A stretch of 7,622 nt of DNA from Holophagaceae bacterium UBA706 (GCA_002298155.1 DBME01000465.1:1-7622), one strand, 5' to 3'. Shown: positions 1 through 6,834, counted from the first letter of the stretch. Numbers and translations: made by a program. The notes: a model not told the origin generated them from the letters alone.

Positions 1-858
1 GAGGTGCACGCGCTGTGGGCCGGCCTGGGCTACTACCGCCGCGCCCGCAGCCTCCAGGCCGCGGCGGCGGTAATCGCGCGCAACGGCTGGCCCCGGGACC
101 TGGAGGGCCTCCTGGCCCTGCCCGGCCTGGGACCCTACACCGCGGCGGCCGTGGCCGCCCAGGCCTTCCAGCTGCCCACGCCGGCGCTGGACGGCAATGC
201 CTTCCGGGTGGCGGCTCGGGTGCTGGGCATCGAGGACGATCCCCGCGGGCACGCCGGGGCGCTTCGGGACTGGCTGGTCCCCGCCCTCGCCGCCCACGGT
301 CCCTCAAGGCTCACCCAGGCAGTCATGGAACTGGGGGCCACCGTGTGCGCGCCGGCGCCCCGCTGCGCCTCCTGCCCCCTGCGGGGGGCCTGCGCGGCCC
401 TGCGCCTGGGACTCACGGACCGCATCCCCCCGGCGAAGGTCCCGGTGAAGGTGAAGGCCGTGGACCTGCACCTCCTGGCCATCACCGCGGGCGACGAATG
501 GCTGGTGCGGCCGCCCTCCGCCAAGGGCCTGCTGGCGGGCCTCTGGAGCTGGCCCACCGCCGAGGCCCGGGAGGACGGAGGTGCCGCGGAGACGCCCCTG
601 CCCTACGGCCTCGACGGCCGCGCCCTGCCGGGCTGGGTGCAGGTGTATTCGCACCGCAGGGAGACCGTGCGCCCCCTCGTGGCGCGCACCACGGCGCAAG
701 CCGCGCCGCCGGGCCTGCGCTGGGTCGATGCCGCCACCCTGGCCGGCCTGCCCATGGGGCGCCGGGACCAGCGGCTAAGGGAGGCCCTGGCGTCGGAGAA
801 CGGCGAGCCGCTGCAGGCCGGCGATCTGCGGGCTCTGGGGGCGGTATTGGCCCCTTAG
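1..858 (+). CDS. mutY: A/G-specific adenine glycosylase MutY, 5'-truncated by the window edge
   Basis: Base-excision repair enzyme that removes adenine mispaired with 8-oxoguanine or guanine. The reading frame is open from base 1, and the first visible residues (EVHALWAGLGYYRRAR) align with the internal EVLxLWxGLGYY segment of MutY. About 74 N-terminal residues, including the catalytic Glu (Glu37 in E. coli), therefore lie outside; the GTG at 4 is not a real start. Counting from base 1 as residue 1, the helix-hairpin-helix LPGLGPYTA is at 40-48, the catalytic Asp at 64 (ALDGNAFRV), and the iron-sulfur cysteines at 116, 122, 125 and 131. From about 150 to the end is the Nudix-like 8-oxoG recognition domain, with KGLLAGLWSWP and the YSHRR strand. 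The cysteine spacing is C-X5-C-X2-C-X5-C, one residue shorter in the first gap than the usual C-X6-C-X2-C-X5-C. The stop (TAG, 856-858) overlaps the stop of the opposing permease gene. Confidence 0.96.
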   Translation, partial: EVHALWAGLGYYRRARSLQAAAAVIARNGWPRDLEGLLALPGLGPYTAAAVAAQAFQLPTPALDGNAFRVAARVLGIEDDPRGHAGALRDWLVPALAAHGPSRLTQAVMELGATVCAPAPRCASCPLRGACAALRLGLTDRIPPAKVPVKVKAVDLHLLAITAGDEWLVRPPSAKGLLAGLWSWPTAEAREDGGAAETPLPYGLDGRALPGWVQVYSHRRETVRPLVARTTAQAAPPGLRWVDAATLAGLPMGRRDQRLREALASENGEPLQAGDLRALGAVLAP

Positions 859-3194
859 CTTTCGCGAATCGATTCCGCCGGATCGGTCCGTGAAGCGTGG
901 AGGGCGGGCCCCAGGCTCGCCAGCAGCGTCGTGAGGGACAGAAGGAGCAGCGCTGCCAGAAGGCAGGCCAGATCCAGCGTACCCAGCCCCGGCACGCCGT
1001 GGGACAGCAGGCGGAACAACCCCGCCCCCGCCAGCATCCCGAAGCCCAGCCCCCACATCAGGATCCGCAGGCCCTGCTCCAGCACCAGACGGAAGAGGCG
1101 TGCCGGTCCGGCGCCCAGGGCGGAGCGCACCCCCAGTTCCGGGCGGCGCATGCGGAAGGTCTGGCGGAGCAGGCCGTACAGACCGAGGCTCGACAGGAGG
1201 GCCGCGGCGATCCCCAGGGCCGCCAGGGGATAGGCGGAATGGCGCTCCGGTTCCGTGAGGGCGGAGATCACCTCCTCGAAGGGCCGGGGATCCCCCGCGC
1301 CCAGGGCGGGATCCGAGGCCGCAAGGGCGGCGCGCACCTGGCCCCGCACCGTCGCCGCGTCCGCCCGGCTCCGGAGGATGATGTCCAGCGACGGGAGTTC
1401 AGGCCCCTCGGCGAGGCCCTCGAAGACCTGCGGCCGCAAGGGCTCCCCCAGATCGTATTCCCGGGTGCCTTCCACCACGCCCACCACGGTCCGGGTGTTC
1501 CCGCCCACCTCCAGGCGCCTGCCCAGGGGCGCTTCTCCGGGCCAGAGGCGCTCCGCCAGCTGGCGGCTCACCACGGCGCCATCGCGCTCCCCGGGGAGCG
1601 CCTTCCGGCCTGCCAGGAGATGGAGCCCCAGGGCCCCCACCACGTCGCCTTCCATGCGGTGGACCCAGGTCTCCACGGAGCGGTCCTGGCCCGCTGCATT
1701 CACCGACCAGCTGCCGCCCGCGTCCCACATGGGGGTGGACAGGCCCACGCAGGCGCCGGTCATACCCGGGGCGGCCCGCAGCCGTTCCGCCAGTTCCCCG
1801 GCCCAGCACCCGGCCATGGCCTGGCGATCCTGGGGCAGGGCCACGGAACAGACGCTGACCCCTTGGGTGTCGAAGCCGGATCCCCTCCGAAGCTGGCCCC
1901 AGAGGTTGCTGAGCAACATGGCGGCTCCCGCCAGGAGCACGAAACTCAGGGCCACTTCCACGGCCACCAGGACCCTGCGCGCGCCGGTGCGCGGGCTGGC
2001 GTGGCTGGCCAGATCCCGCAGGGCCTGGGCCGGAGGCACCGTCATGGCCCGGAGGGCGGGGAACGCGCTGGCGCCCACGCCCGTGGCAAGGCCCAGGGCG
2101 AGGGCCGCGGGGAAGGTCCAGGGAGGACGCGCCGGTACCAGGGCCAGGCCCAGCTGAGTGGCCATGAAGCCGCGCAGGGGGCCCTCCAGCAGGAGGCCGC
2201 CCCCGGCGCCCAGCAGGCCGAACCCCAGCCCTTCCAGGGCCACCTGCAGGCCCAGGAGCCTGGGAGGAGCGCCCAGGGCCCCCTGGAGGGCCAGGACGCC
2301 TTGGCGGTCCGCGAGCCTCGCCAGGAGCAGGGCGGAGGCGTTGGCGCAGGCGACCATGAGCAGGAGTGCCACGGCGGCGCCCATGAGCAGCAGCCGGGAA
2401 CGGTAGGGCCGGCTCCGGTCCTCGCCCAGTGGGACCGCCCTCAAGCCGAGGCCCCGGCCTTCCGTCGCGGAGGCCAGGCCCCGGAGGGCTTCATTGGTTT
2501 GGGCGAGGGTGACGCCGTCCCGCAGGCGGCCCACCACTTCGTAGTCCACCCCCGCCTCGGGCACCAGCTCCTCCGGGCGGAAACCGATGGGCAGGCAGAG
2601 GTCGGGATGCCCGGCGCGGGCCGTGGGAGGCACGAAATCCGGCGGCAGCACGCCCACCACCTGGCGGCCGCGGCCTCCGATGACCAGGCTCCGGCTCAGG
2701 ATGCCGGGGTCCGCCCCCAGGCGGTTCCGCCAGAAGCGGTGGCTGAGGATCACCACGCCGGGGCCGCCCAGGCGGTCCTCCTCCGCCGTGAAGCCCACCC
2801 GGCCCAAGGCCGGCTTGATGCGCAGCAGCGGCAGCAGCCCGCCTGAAACCCGGATTCCCCGCACGGGGACGGGGCCCTCCGGTGTCAGGAGGGTGGTGCC
2901 GCCCAGGCCGAGGGCGCCGGTTTCGGGCAGGACCTGCGCGGCCGCCGCCAGGGCCCCGAACTGGCTGCCGTTGAACTGGGCGCGGTCGTAGCCGGGGAGG
3001 GTCCGCCACACCGCCACGAGGCGGTCCGGCTCGGCGTAAGGCACCGGGTGCAGCAGCAGGGCATCCAAGAGCGAGCAGAGCGAAGACGCCGCGCCCAGGC
3101 CCAGGGTCAGGGTTAGCACGGCCAGGAAGCTCGGGACCGAAGCCTGGCGGACCCCGCGGAACGCCTGCTGGAGATGATGTCGGAAGGGGACCAT
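855..3194 (-). CDS. ADOP-type orphan ABC transporter permease (duplicated MacB/FtsX architecture)
   Basis: Predicted inner-membrane permease of 779 residues made of two MacB-like halves. Each half has an extracytoplasmic MacB_PCD domain and FtsX-type helices. Likely membrane segments are near 20-49, 267-292, 312-337, 360-380, 407-431, 654-676, 700-728 and 739-765; the two large soluble domains lie at about 50-265 and 435-650. Family signatures include the first helix followed by DALLLHPVPYAEPDRLVAVW, the PGVVILSHRFWRNRLGAD segment, ACANASALLLARLADR after helix 2, RRPELGVRSALGA in the second half, and the C-terminal TDPAESIRES. This matches the acidobacterial duplicated orphan permease family; 'orphan' refers to the absence of a neighbouring ATPase, and none is in this window. 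The substrate cannot be told. The N-terminal prefix domain found in some ADOPs is absent. I chose ATG 3194 because GGAG lies 6 bases upstream; the TTG at 3227 has no good ribosome site. The upstream gene on the same strand ends 134 bases away, so co-transcription is possible but unproven. Confidence 0.9.
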   Translation of the reverse strand: MVPFRHHLQQAFRGVRQASVPSFLAVLTLTLGLGAASSLCSLLDALLLHPVPYAEPDRLVAVWRTLPGYDRAQFNGSQFGALAAAAQVLPETGALGLGGTTLLTPEGPVPVRGIRVSGGLLPLLRIKPALGRVGFTAEEDRLGGPGVVILSHRFWRNRLGADPGILSRSLVIGGRGRQVVGVLPPDFVPPTARAGHPDLCLPIGFRPEELVPEAGVDYEVVGRLRDGVTLAQTNEALRGLASATEGRGLGLRAVPLGEDRSRPYRSRLLLMGAAVALLLMVACANASALLLARLADRQGVLALQGALGAPPRLLGLQVALEGLGFGLLGAGGGLLLEGPLRGFMATQLGLALVPARPPWTFPAALALGLATGVGASAFPALRAMTVPPAQALRDLASHASPRTGARRVLVAVEVALSFVLLAGAAMLLSNLWGQLRRGSGFDTQGVSVCSVALPQDRQAMAGCWAGELAERLRAAPGMTGACVGLSTPMWDAGGSWSVNAAGQDRSVETWVHRMEGDVVGALGLHLLAGRKALPGERDGAVVSRQLAERLWPGEAPLGRRLEVGGNTRTVVGVVEGTREYDLGEPLRPQVFEGLAEGPELPSLDIILRSRADAATVRGQVRAALAASDPALGAGDPRPFEEVISALTEPERHSAYPLAALGIAAALLSSLGLYGLLRQTFRMRRPELGVRSALGAGPARLFRLVLEQGLRILMWGLGFGMLAGAGLFRLLSHGVPGLGTLDLACLLAALLLLSLTTLLASLGPALHASRTDPAESIRES

Positions 3195-3200
3195 GGCGCG

Positions 3201-3204
3201 CTCC
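3201..3204 (-). promoter_or_regulatory. Ribosome binding site (GGAG) deciding the permease start
   Basis: On the minus strand GTGGAG is followed by six bases and then ATG at 3194. This supports a start 11 codons downstream of the longest open frame, which begins with TTG at 3227. The protein then starts MVPFRHHLQQAFRGVR, as expected for this permease family. Confidence 0.6.
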
Positions 3205-3328
3205 ACGCGGATGCGTGGACCTAGCAAGTCCCGCGCCCAAAGCCTAAATTGTTGTTTTCACTGGGCATGTTCGGACAGCAACCCCGTGCGGTTTCCCGGA
3301 ATCGGCATGGGCCGTCCCGCAAGTGGGA

Positions 3329-5005
3329 TCAGATCGTCAGGGCCAGCAGCGCCTGGGCCAGGACGATCTTGAGGATCGTGGCCAGGGGATAGACGGCCGC
3401 GAAGCCCACGTTGGGCAGGTCGTTCTTCGACTGCTGGGTGGCGTAGCCCAGCACCACGGGCTGGGTGTGGGTGCCGGCCACGATGCCGAACATGACGCTC
3501 AGGGGGATGCGGAAGATCTTGTGGCCGAGCCAGTAGGCCAGGGTATCGGCCAGAGTGGCCACGATGAAGGCCGAGGCGAGGAAGATGGGCAGCCAGGCCA
3601 GGTTCCGGGCCAGGATCTGCCGGAAGCCTTCCCCGGAGATCACGCCGATGCCCGCGGCGAACAGCACCAGGCCGAACTGCCGGATGGTGTGGTTGGCGCT
3701 GTAGGGGATGTTCCAGACAAAGTGGCCCAGCTTGTGGAAGCGGCCAAGGATGAGGCCCACCACCAGGGGGCCCCCGGCGAAGCCCAGCTTGAAGATGATC
3801 CCGTGGCCCAGGGGAATGGGCACCTGGCCCAGGGCCAGGCCCGCCGCCAGGCCCATGGCGAAGGTCAGGAAGCTCGCCTCGGAGAGTTCGCGGTAGCTGT
3901 CCCCGAAGAGCTCCTCCACCGCGGCGATGTTGTCGCGGGCGGTGGCCACGCGGATGCGGTCGCCCAGCTCCAGGACGGTGTCGGCGTCGGGCACGAACCA
4001 CACGTCGCCCCGGCGCAGGCGGCTGATCATGCAGTTGTGCTTCTCGGGCAGCTGCAGGTCGCGCAGGGGCCGGCCGATGAGGTCGTGGTTGCTCACGAAC
4101 ACGCGCGTGGAATCGTACTCGCTGATGTCGTGCTGCAGGGCGATGTCGGCCTGCCGGCCCAGGAAGGCCCGGGCCCGCTTGATGTCCTCGGGGGTGCCCA
4201 CGCACACCAGGAGGTCGCCCTCCTCCAGGGCGATGTCCAGGGGCGCCATGATGAACTCCCCGCCGCGCTTGAGGCGGTTGAACACGACCTTGCAGTTGGC
4301 CCGCTCGCGCAGGTCCACGTGGGTCATGCCCGCCGCGCGGGCCTCGATCTCGATGGTCTCGGCCTCCAGCTGGCTGGAACCCGAGCTGTAGCCGTGGAGG
4401 CTCGCGGCCTCCTTCTCCAGGTCCACCTTGAAGAACCGCCGGCTGAGGGGGATCGAGAGCATCGGCACCAGCACGCCGATGGGGTAGGCGATGGCGCTGG
4501 CCACGGTGGGCTGGGCGATGGCCAGCGTGTCGGAGGTGGTGCGCTTGACGGCCTCGATGACCCCGGCCAGGGCGGGCATGTTCGTGAAGGAGCCCGCCAG
4601 CAGGCCCGCGGCGTAGCGGCTGTCGAAGTGGAAGAGCCGCGCCACCGTGATCACGGCGCCGGTGCTTACGAACATGACGATGGCCACGGTGGCGTTCTTC
4701 TTGATTCCCTCCTTGCTGAAGGAGGACCAGAAGCTGTGGGCGATGGCCAGGCCCATTGCGTAGACGAAGATGGCCAGGCCCAGCTCGTAGATGAGCTTCA
4801 TCTCCTTGGAGATGTCCTTCTTCACCACGGGGTCCAGGTCCGGCGTCACCACCAGGGCGCCCAGCGCGATGCCCGCGAAGAGGATCGAGGCGATGCCGAA
4901 GGAGGCCCCGCCCAGGCGGATCTTGGAGATGGGATACCCCAGGGCCACCACCGCGAAGAGCAGCAGCAGCGGGTTATGCGCGAGCAGGCTGAAAGCGAAT
5001 TGCAT
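3329..5005 (-). CDS. Aspartate:alanine exchanger family transporter (AspT/YidE/YbjL type) with two RCK_C domains
   Basis: Predicted secondary transporter of 558 residues, the usual length for this family (about 540-560). The N-terminal membrane half (about 10-186) contains five to six helices and the motif GSFTNMPALAGVIEA at 138-152. Two soluble RCK_C (TrkA_C) domains follow at about 211-285 and 295-370, ending in ELGDRIRVAT-type strands. The C-terminal membrane half (about 375-556) contains GFAGGPLVVGLILGR at 408-422 and GTHTQPVVLGYA at 511-522, the counterpart of the N-terminal motif, followed by VGFAAVYPLATILKI. Characterised relatives exchange aspartate for alanine (AspT of Tetragenococcus) or export succinate (SucE1 of Corynebacterium), so a small carboxylate or amino acid is a fair guess; the actual substrate is unknown. 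RCK_C domains often bind small ligands and may gate transport. The start at 5005 has a perfect GGAGGAG five bases upstream; the frame runs on to an ATG at 5068 without a ribosome site. It is divergent from the histidine kinase gene. Confidence 0.93.
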   Translation of the reverse strand: MQFAFSLLAHNPLLLLFAVVALGYPISKIRLGGASFGIASILFAGIALGALVVTPDLDPVVKKDISKEMKLIYELGLAIFVYAMGLAIAHSFWSSFSKEGIKKNATVAIVMFVSTGAVITVARLFHFDSRYAAGLLAGSFTNMPALAGVIEAVKRTTSDTLAIAQPTVASAIAYPIGVLVPMLSIPLSRRFFKVDLEKEAASLHGYSSGSSQLEAETIEIEARAAGMTHVDLRERANCKVVFNRLKRGGEFIMAPLDIALEEGDLLVCVGTPEDIKRARAFLGRQADIALQHDISEYDSTRVFVSNHDLIGRPLRDLQLPEKHNCMISRLRRGDVWFVPDADTVLELGDRIRVATARDNIAAVEELFGDSYRELSEASFLTFAMGLAAGLALGQVPIPLGHGIIFKLGFAGGPLVVGLILGRFHKLGHFVWNIPYSANHTIRQFGLVLFAAGIGVISGEGFRQILARNLAWLPIFLASAFIVATLADTLAYWLGHKIFRIPLSVMFGIVAGTHTQPVVLGYATQQSKNDLPNVGFAAVYPLATILKIVLAQALLALTI

Positions 5006-5010
5006 GGCGA

Positions 5011-5017
5011 CTCCTCC
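5011..5017 (-). promoter_or_regulatory. Strong ribosome binding site (GGAGGAG) of the AspT-family gene
   Basis: The minus strand reads GGAGGAG, then TCGCC, then ATG at 5005. This near-ideal anti-16S match fixes the start and rules out the 21-codon extension to 5068, whose codons would run through the ribosome site. Confidence 0.85.
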
Positions 5018-5133
5018 GACGGGGGCCGGACAGAACAATGTGGCGGAACACGCACTGGCGGGGGGCATTCAACGTCGAACCGGTGTCCACGGGACGCTTC
5101 CTTTCCCATGATACCTCCGCCTTCTTGGTCGTT

Positions 5134-5145
5134 CGTCACATGACG
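5134..5145. repeat. Palindrome CGTCA-CA-TGACG, candidate operator
   Basis: Perfect inverted repeat with 5-base arms and a 2-base centre. It overlaps the proposed -35 hexamer (5140-5145) of the kinase promoter, so a bound dimeric regulator would block or contact RNA polymerase. The binding protein is unknown. The site is short enough to arise by chance; its position is what makes it of interest. Confidence 0.45.
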
Positions 5146-5168
5146 GATGGACGGCCATCCGGTACACT
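5140..5168 (+). promoter_or_regulatory. Probable sigma-70-type promoter of the sensor kinase gene
   Basis: The -35 candidate ATGACG (5140-5145, four of six matches to TTGACA) and the -10 candidate TACACT (5163-5168, four of six matches to TATAAT) are separated by exactly 17 bases. Transcription would start near 5175, giving a leader of about 17 bases before the ATG at 5192. This placement argues against the upstream ATG at 5147, which would lie inside the promoter. Confidence 0.45.
5144..5161. repeat. Palindrome CGGATGG-ACGG-CCATCCG between -35 and -10
   Basis: Perfect inverted repeat with 7-base arms and a 4-base spacer, centred in the spacer of the proposed kinase promoter and sharing two bases with the palindrome at 5134-5145. 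This is a classic position for a repressor operator, or for a MerR-like activator that distorts the spacer. An OmpR-family regulator would more usually bind direct repeats, so the cognate regulator is not the obvious ligand. It could also form a small hairpin, but it lies upstream of the inferred transcription start. Confidence 0.5.
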
Positions 5169-5181
5169 TGCGGCTCAGCCC

Positions 5182-5186
5182 AAGGA
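5182..5186 (+). promoter_or_regulatory. Ribosome binding site (AAGGA) of the sensor kinase gene
   Basis: AAGGA is followed by five bases and then ATG at 5192. The longer frame beginning with ATG at 5147 has no comparable site, so the 523-residue version is preferred over the 538-residue one. Confidence 0.65.
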
Positions 5187-5191
5187 TTCCC

Positions 5192-6763
5192 ATGACGGTC
5201 CGCCGCCTGGTCAGATTTCGCCCCCGCCGCGACGATAAGGTCAGCTCCACCGGCCTGCGTAAGCTCCTGACCCAGGGGGCCCTTCGGATGCTGGACCTGG
5301 TGTCCATCTCCATCGTCATCCTGCTGGTTGCGGCCCCCTTCGCCTGGAAGAAGAAGCGCGCCGACGACATCATCGACGCCTGGACGCAGCCCAAGATGAA
5401 CGACGTGGGCCGCCTGGAAACCGACTGGATGACCGTCCCCGTCATTCCCGATTTCAAGGGTGGCGACGAGCCGGTCGTCCGCAGCTTCCTCCAGGCCCAG
5501 CCCCTGGTGGTGGCCATCAAGCGCCGGACCGGCGACGGCCCGGTCTGGGTCCGCAAAGGGGAGGCCCTGGTGCCCGCCGGCGATACCCCGGTGGATCAGG
5601 CCCTGGCGAGCTGGTTCCCCAAGGCCCTCAATGCCCGGTGCTACCTCTGGCACCCGGAGGGCCCCCTTCCCGACGAGCAGCGTTCCGGTCCCAAGCTGGT
5701 GCTCACGGGCGACCCCTGGCTGGTGGCCAAGGTCTGGCGGGAAGGCACGCCCCAGGTCGAACAGTTCCTGCGAAACCACTTCGGCACGGCCCCCACCTTC
5801 CGGGTGGCCCTCCTGAAGGATGGGGACGACGGGCGCAAGGACCTCAAGCCCCAGCCCTGGGGTGCGGAGCCCAACATCCAGGCGGACCCCTACCGGGGCA
5901 CCAACGCCCCTTTCGCCTCCCAGCTCGTTAGCAACGAGTTCCCCGGCTGGGTCTTCACGGTCATCCCCCTGCGGGCCGATGCCCGGGCCGTCGTCCGGAA
6001 CGTGCGGATCCAGTTCTACCTGGCCTCAGCCGCGGCGCTGGCCGTGGGCGGCTCCATCGTGCTGGCCCTGTGGCTCCGGTCCCGGGCCCGGCGCAAGGCC
6101 GCCCTGGACGCCGACCGCATGGCCTCCATGACGCACAGCCTGAAGACCCCCCTGGCCATCCTGAAGTTCCGGTGCGACACCCTGCGCCTGGGCCGCCACT
6201 CCCCCGACCAGCTGGACGCCCACCTCATCCAGATCGGGGAGGAGGCCGACCGCCTCTCCTCCATCATCGAAAGCGCTCTCATGGCCATCCAGGGCTCGCC
6301 GGAGGCCGGACCCCAGGGCGAGGTGACCCCCGACTGGATCCAGGGCCTCGGGGAGGACTTCATGCCGGCCTTCGAGGCGGCGGGACGCCGGTTCGTCATC
6401 TCCTGCGTGGACACCACCGGCAAGGCCGCCCTGCCCTCCCTGCGGGCCGCCCTTTCCACCCTGGTGGAGAACGCCCTGTTCCACGGCGAAGGGGAGGTGG
6501 TCCTGGAGACCAGCCGGAAAGCCAAGCGACTCCTCATCCGGGTGAGCGACGAGGGGCCGGGCCTGGATTCCGCGGACCTCAAGTCCCTGGGCAAACCCTT
6601 CATGCGGATCCGGGAGAAGGACCAGGAGGGCTTCCGAAAGGACGGCCAGGGCCTCGGACTCAGCCTGCTGATCAAAATGGTCGAGCGGGAGGGCTGGGGT
6701 CTCACCTTCGAATCTGAATTCGGCCGGGGCCTCACCGCAACTATTGAAGTCCCAGCGATTTGA
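5192..6763 (+). CDS. Membrane sensor histidine kinase, PhoQ-type H-box, no HAMP domain
   Basis: Predicted inner-membrane kinase (523 residues) that autophosphorylates on His and passes the phosphate to the regulator encoded downstream. A basic cytoplasmic tail (1-32) precedes helix 1 (about 33-51). An extracytoplasmic domain of about 220 residues follows (52-273), ending in FPGWVFTVIPL, then helix 2 (about 275-296). The phosphoacceptor is His315 in MTHSLKTPLAIL. The residue after His is Ser rather than the usual Glu or Asp, exactly as in enterobacterial PhoQ (THSLKTPLAVL), so this does not imply inactivity. The ATP-binding domain is complete: N-box LVENALFHG with Asn426, G1 box DEGPGLD at 453-459, an F-box-like KPFMRI at 468-473, and G2 box GQGLGLSLL at 485-493. 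Only about 19 residues separate helix 2 from His315, too few for a HAMP domain. I do not recognise the sensor domain; a Cache/PAS-like fold is only a guess. The regulator gene begins 71 bases after the stop. Confidence 0.93.
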   Translation: MTVRRLVRFRPRRDDKVSSTGLRKLLTQGALRMLDLVSISIVILLVAAPFAWKKKRADDIIDAWTQPKMNDVGRLETDWMTVPVIPDFKGGDEPVVRSFLQAQPLVVAIKRRTGDGPVWVRKGEALVPAGDTPVDQALASWFPKALNARCYLWHPEGPLPDEQRSGPKLVLTGDPWLVAKVWREGTPQVEQFLRNHFGTAPTFRVALLKDGDDGRKDLKPQPWGAEPNIQADPYRGTNAPFASQLVSNEFPGWVFTVIPLRADARAVVRNVRIQFYLASAAALAVGGSIVLALWLRSRARRKAALDADRMASMTHSLKTPLAILKFRCDTLRLGRHSPDQLDAHLIQIGEEADRLSSIIESALMAIQGSPEAGPQGEVTPDWIQGLGEDFMPAFEAAGRRFVISCVDTTGKAALPSLRAALSTLVENALFHGEGEVVLETSRKAKRLLIRVSDEGPGLDSADLKSLGKPFMRIREKDQEGFRKDGQGLGLSLLIKMVEREGWGLTFESEFGRGLTATIEVPAI

Positions 6764-6768
6764 ACGGC

Positions 6769-6816
6769 TTGGCAAACAGATTGGAATTATAATTTCTACA
6801 AGTAAGGTGCTAGAAT
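6769..6816 (+). promoter_or_regulatory. AT-rich island with probable extended -10 promoter of the response regulator gene
   Basis: Between the kinase stop and the regulator start the DNA becomes markedly AT-rich (about 6779-6806), unlike its surroundings. An extended -10 element TGCTAGAAT occupies 6808-6816 (TG, one base, then TAGAAT, five of six matches). Extended -10 promoters do not need a good -35, and the A/T tract directly upstream could act as an UP element. Transcription would start near 6823, only about 12 bases before the ATG. A perfect TATAAT at 6788-6793 has TTGGCA (6769-6774) upstream, but with only a 13-base spacer, so it is the weaker alternative. Confidence 0.45.
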
Positions 6817-6834
6817 TCCATCAAGATCACTTTG

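Larger units (their letters stand above)
5006..5191. other. Divergent intergenic control region between transporter and sensor kinase
   Basis: This 186-base stretch separates two outward-facing genes and must hold the leftward promoter for the transporter and the rightward promoter for the kinase. On the right side are two adjacent palindromes (5134-5145 and 5144-5161) and a plausible rightward promoter. For the leftward gene the best -10 candidate is TATCAT on the minus strand (5113 to 5108), but I see no convincing -35 at the proper distance, so that promoter remains unassigned. No open frame with a ribosome site and no RNA gene is apparent. Confidence 0.6.

Noticed and set aside
863..875. 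Short adjacent palindromes TTCGCGAA and AATCGATT near the end of the permease gene
   Set aside because: They encode the conserved C-terminal residues (ESIRES) of the permease, are very short, and lack a U-tract, so they look like coding coincidence rather than a terminator.
897..2846. A 649-codon open frame on the plus strand opposite the permease gene
   Set aside because: Its translation is a low-complexity mix of Gln, Gly, Ala, His, Pro and Arg without domains, typical of antisense frames in GC-rich genes. The minus-strand frame has clear permease family motifs throughout.
3195..3227. TTG start at 3227 for the permease
   Set aside because: No ribosome site is suitably spaced, whereas GGAG precedes ATG 3194 by six bases and the conserved N-terminus begins there.
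5006..5068. N-terminal extension of the exchanger to ATG 5068
   Set aside because: The extension lacks a ribosome site, while GGAGGAG sits ideally before ATG 5005, and family members start just before the first helix.
3323..5143. A 606-codon open frame on the plus strand opposite the exchanger gene
   Set aside because: The product is rich in Gly, His, Asp, Glu and Gln with no recognisable fold, and it mirrors the codon pattern of the real minus-strand gene.
5147..5191. N-terminal extension of the kinase to ATG 5147
   Set aside because: It has no ribosome site, and the ATG would lie inside the proposed promoter and palindrome. AAGGA with a 5-base gap supports ATG 5192.
6788..6793. Perfect TATAAT as the main regulator promoter
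   Set aside because: The only -35-like hexamer (TTGGCA at 6769-6774) is 13 bases away, too close; the extended -10 at 6808-6816 is better placed.
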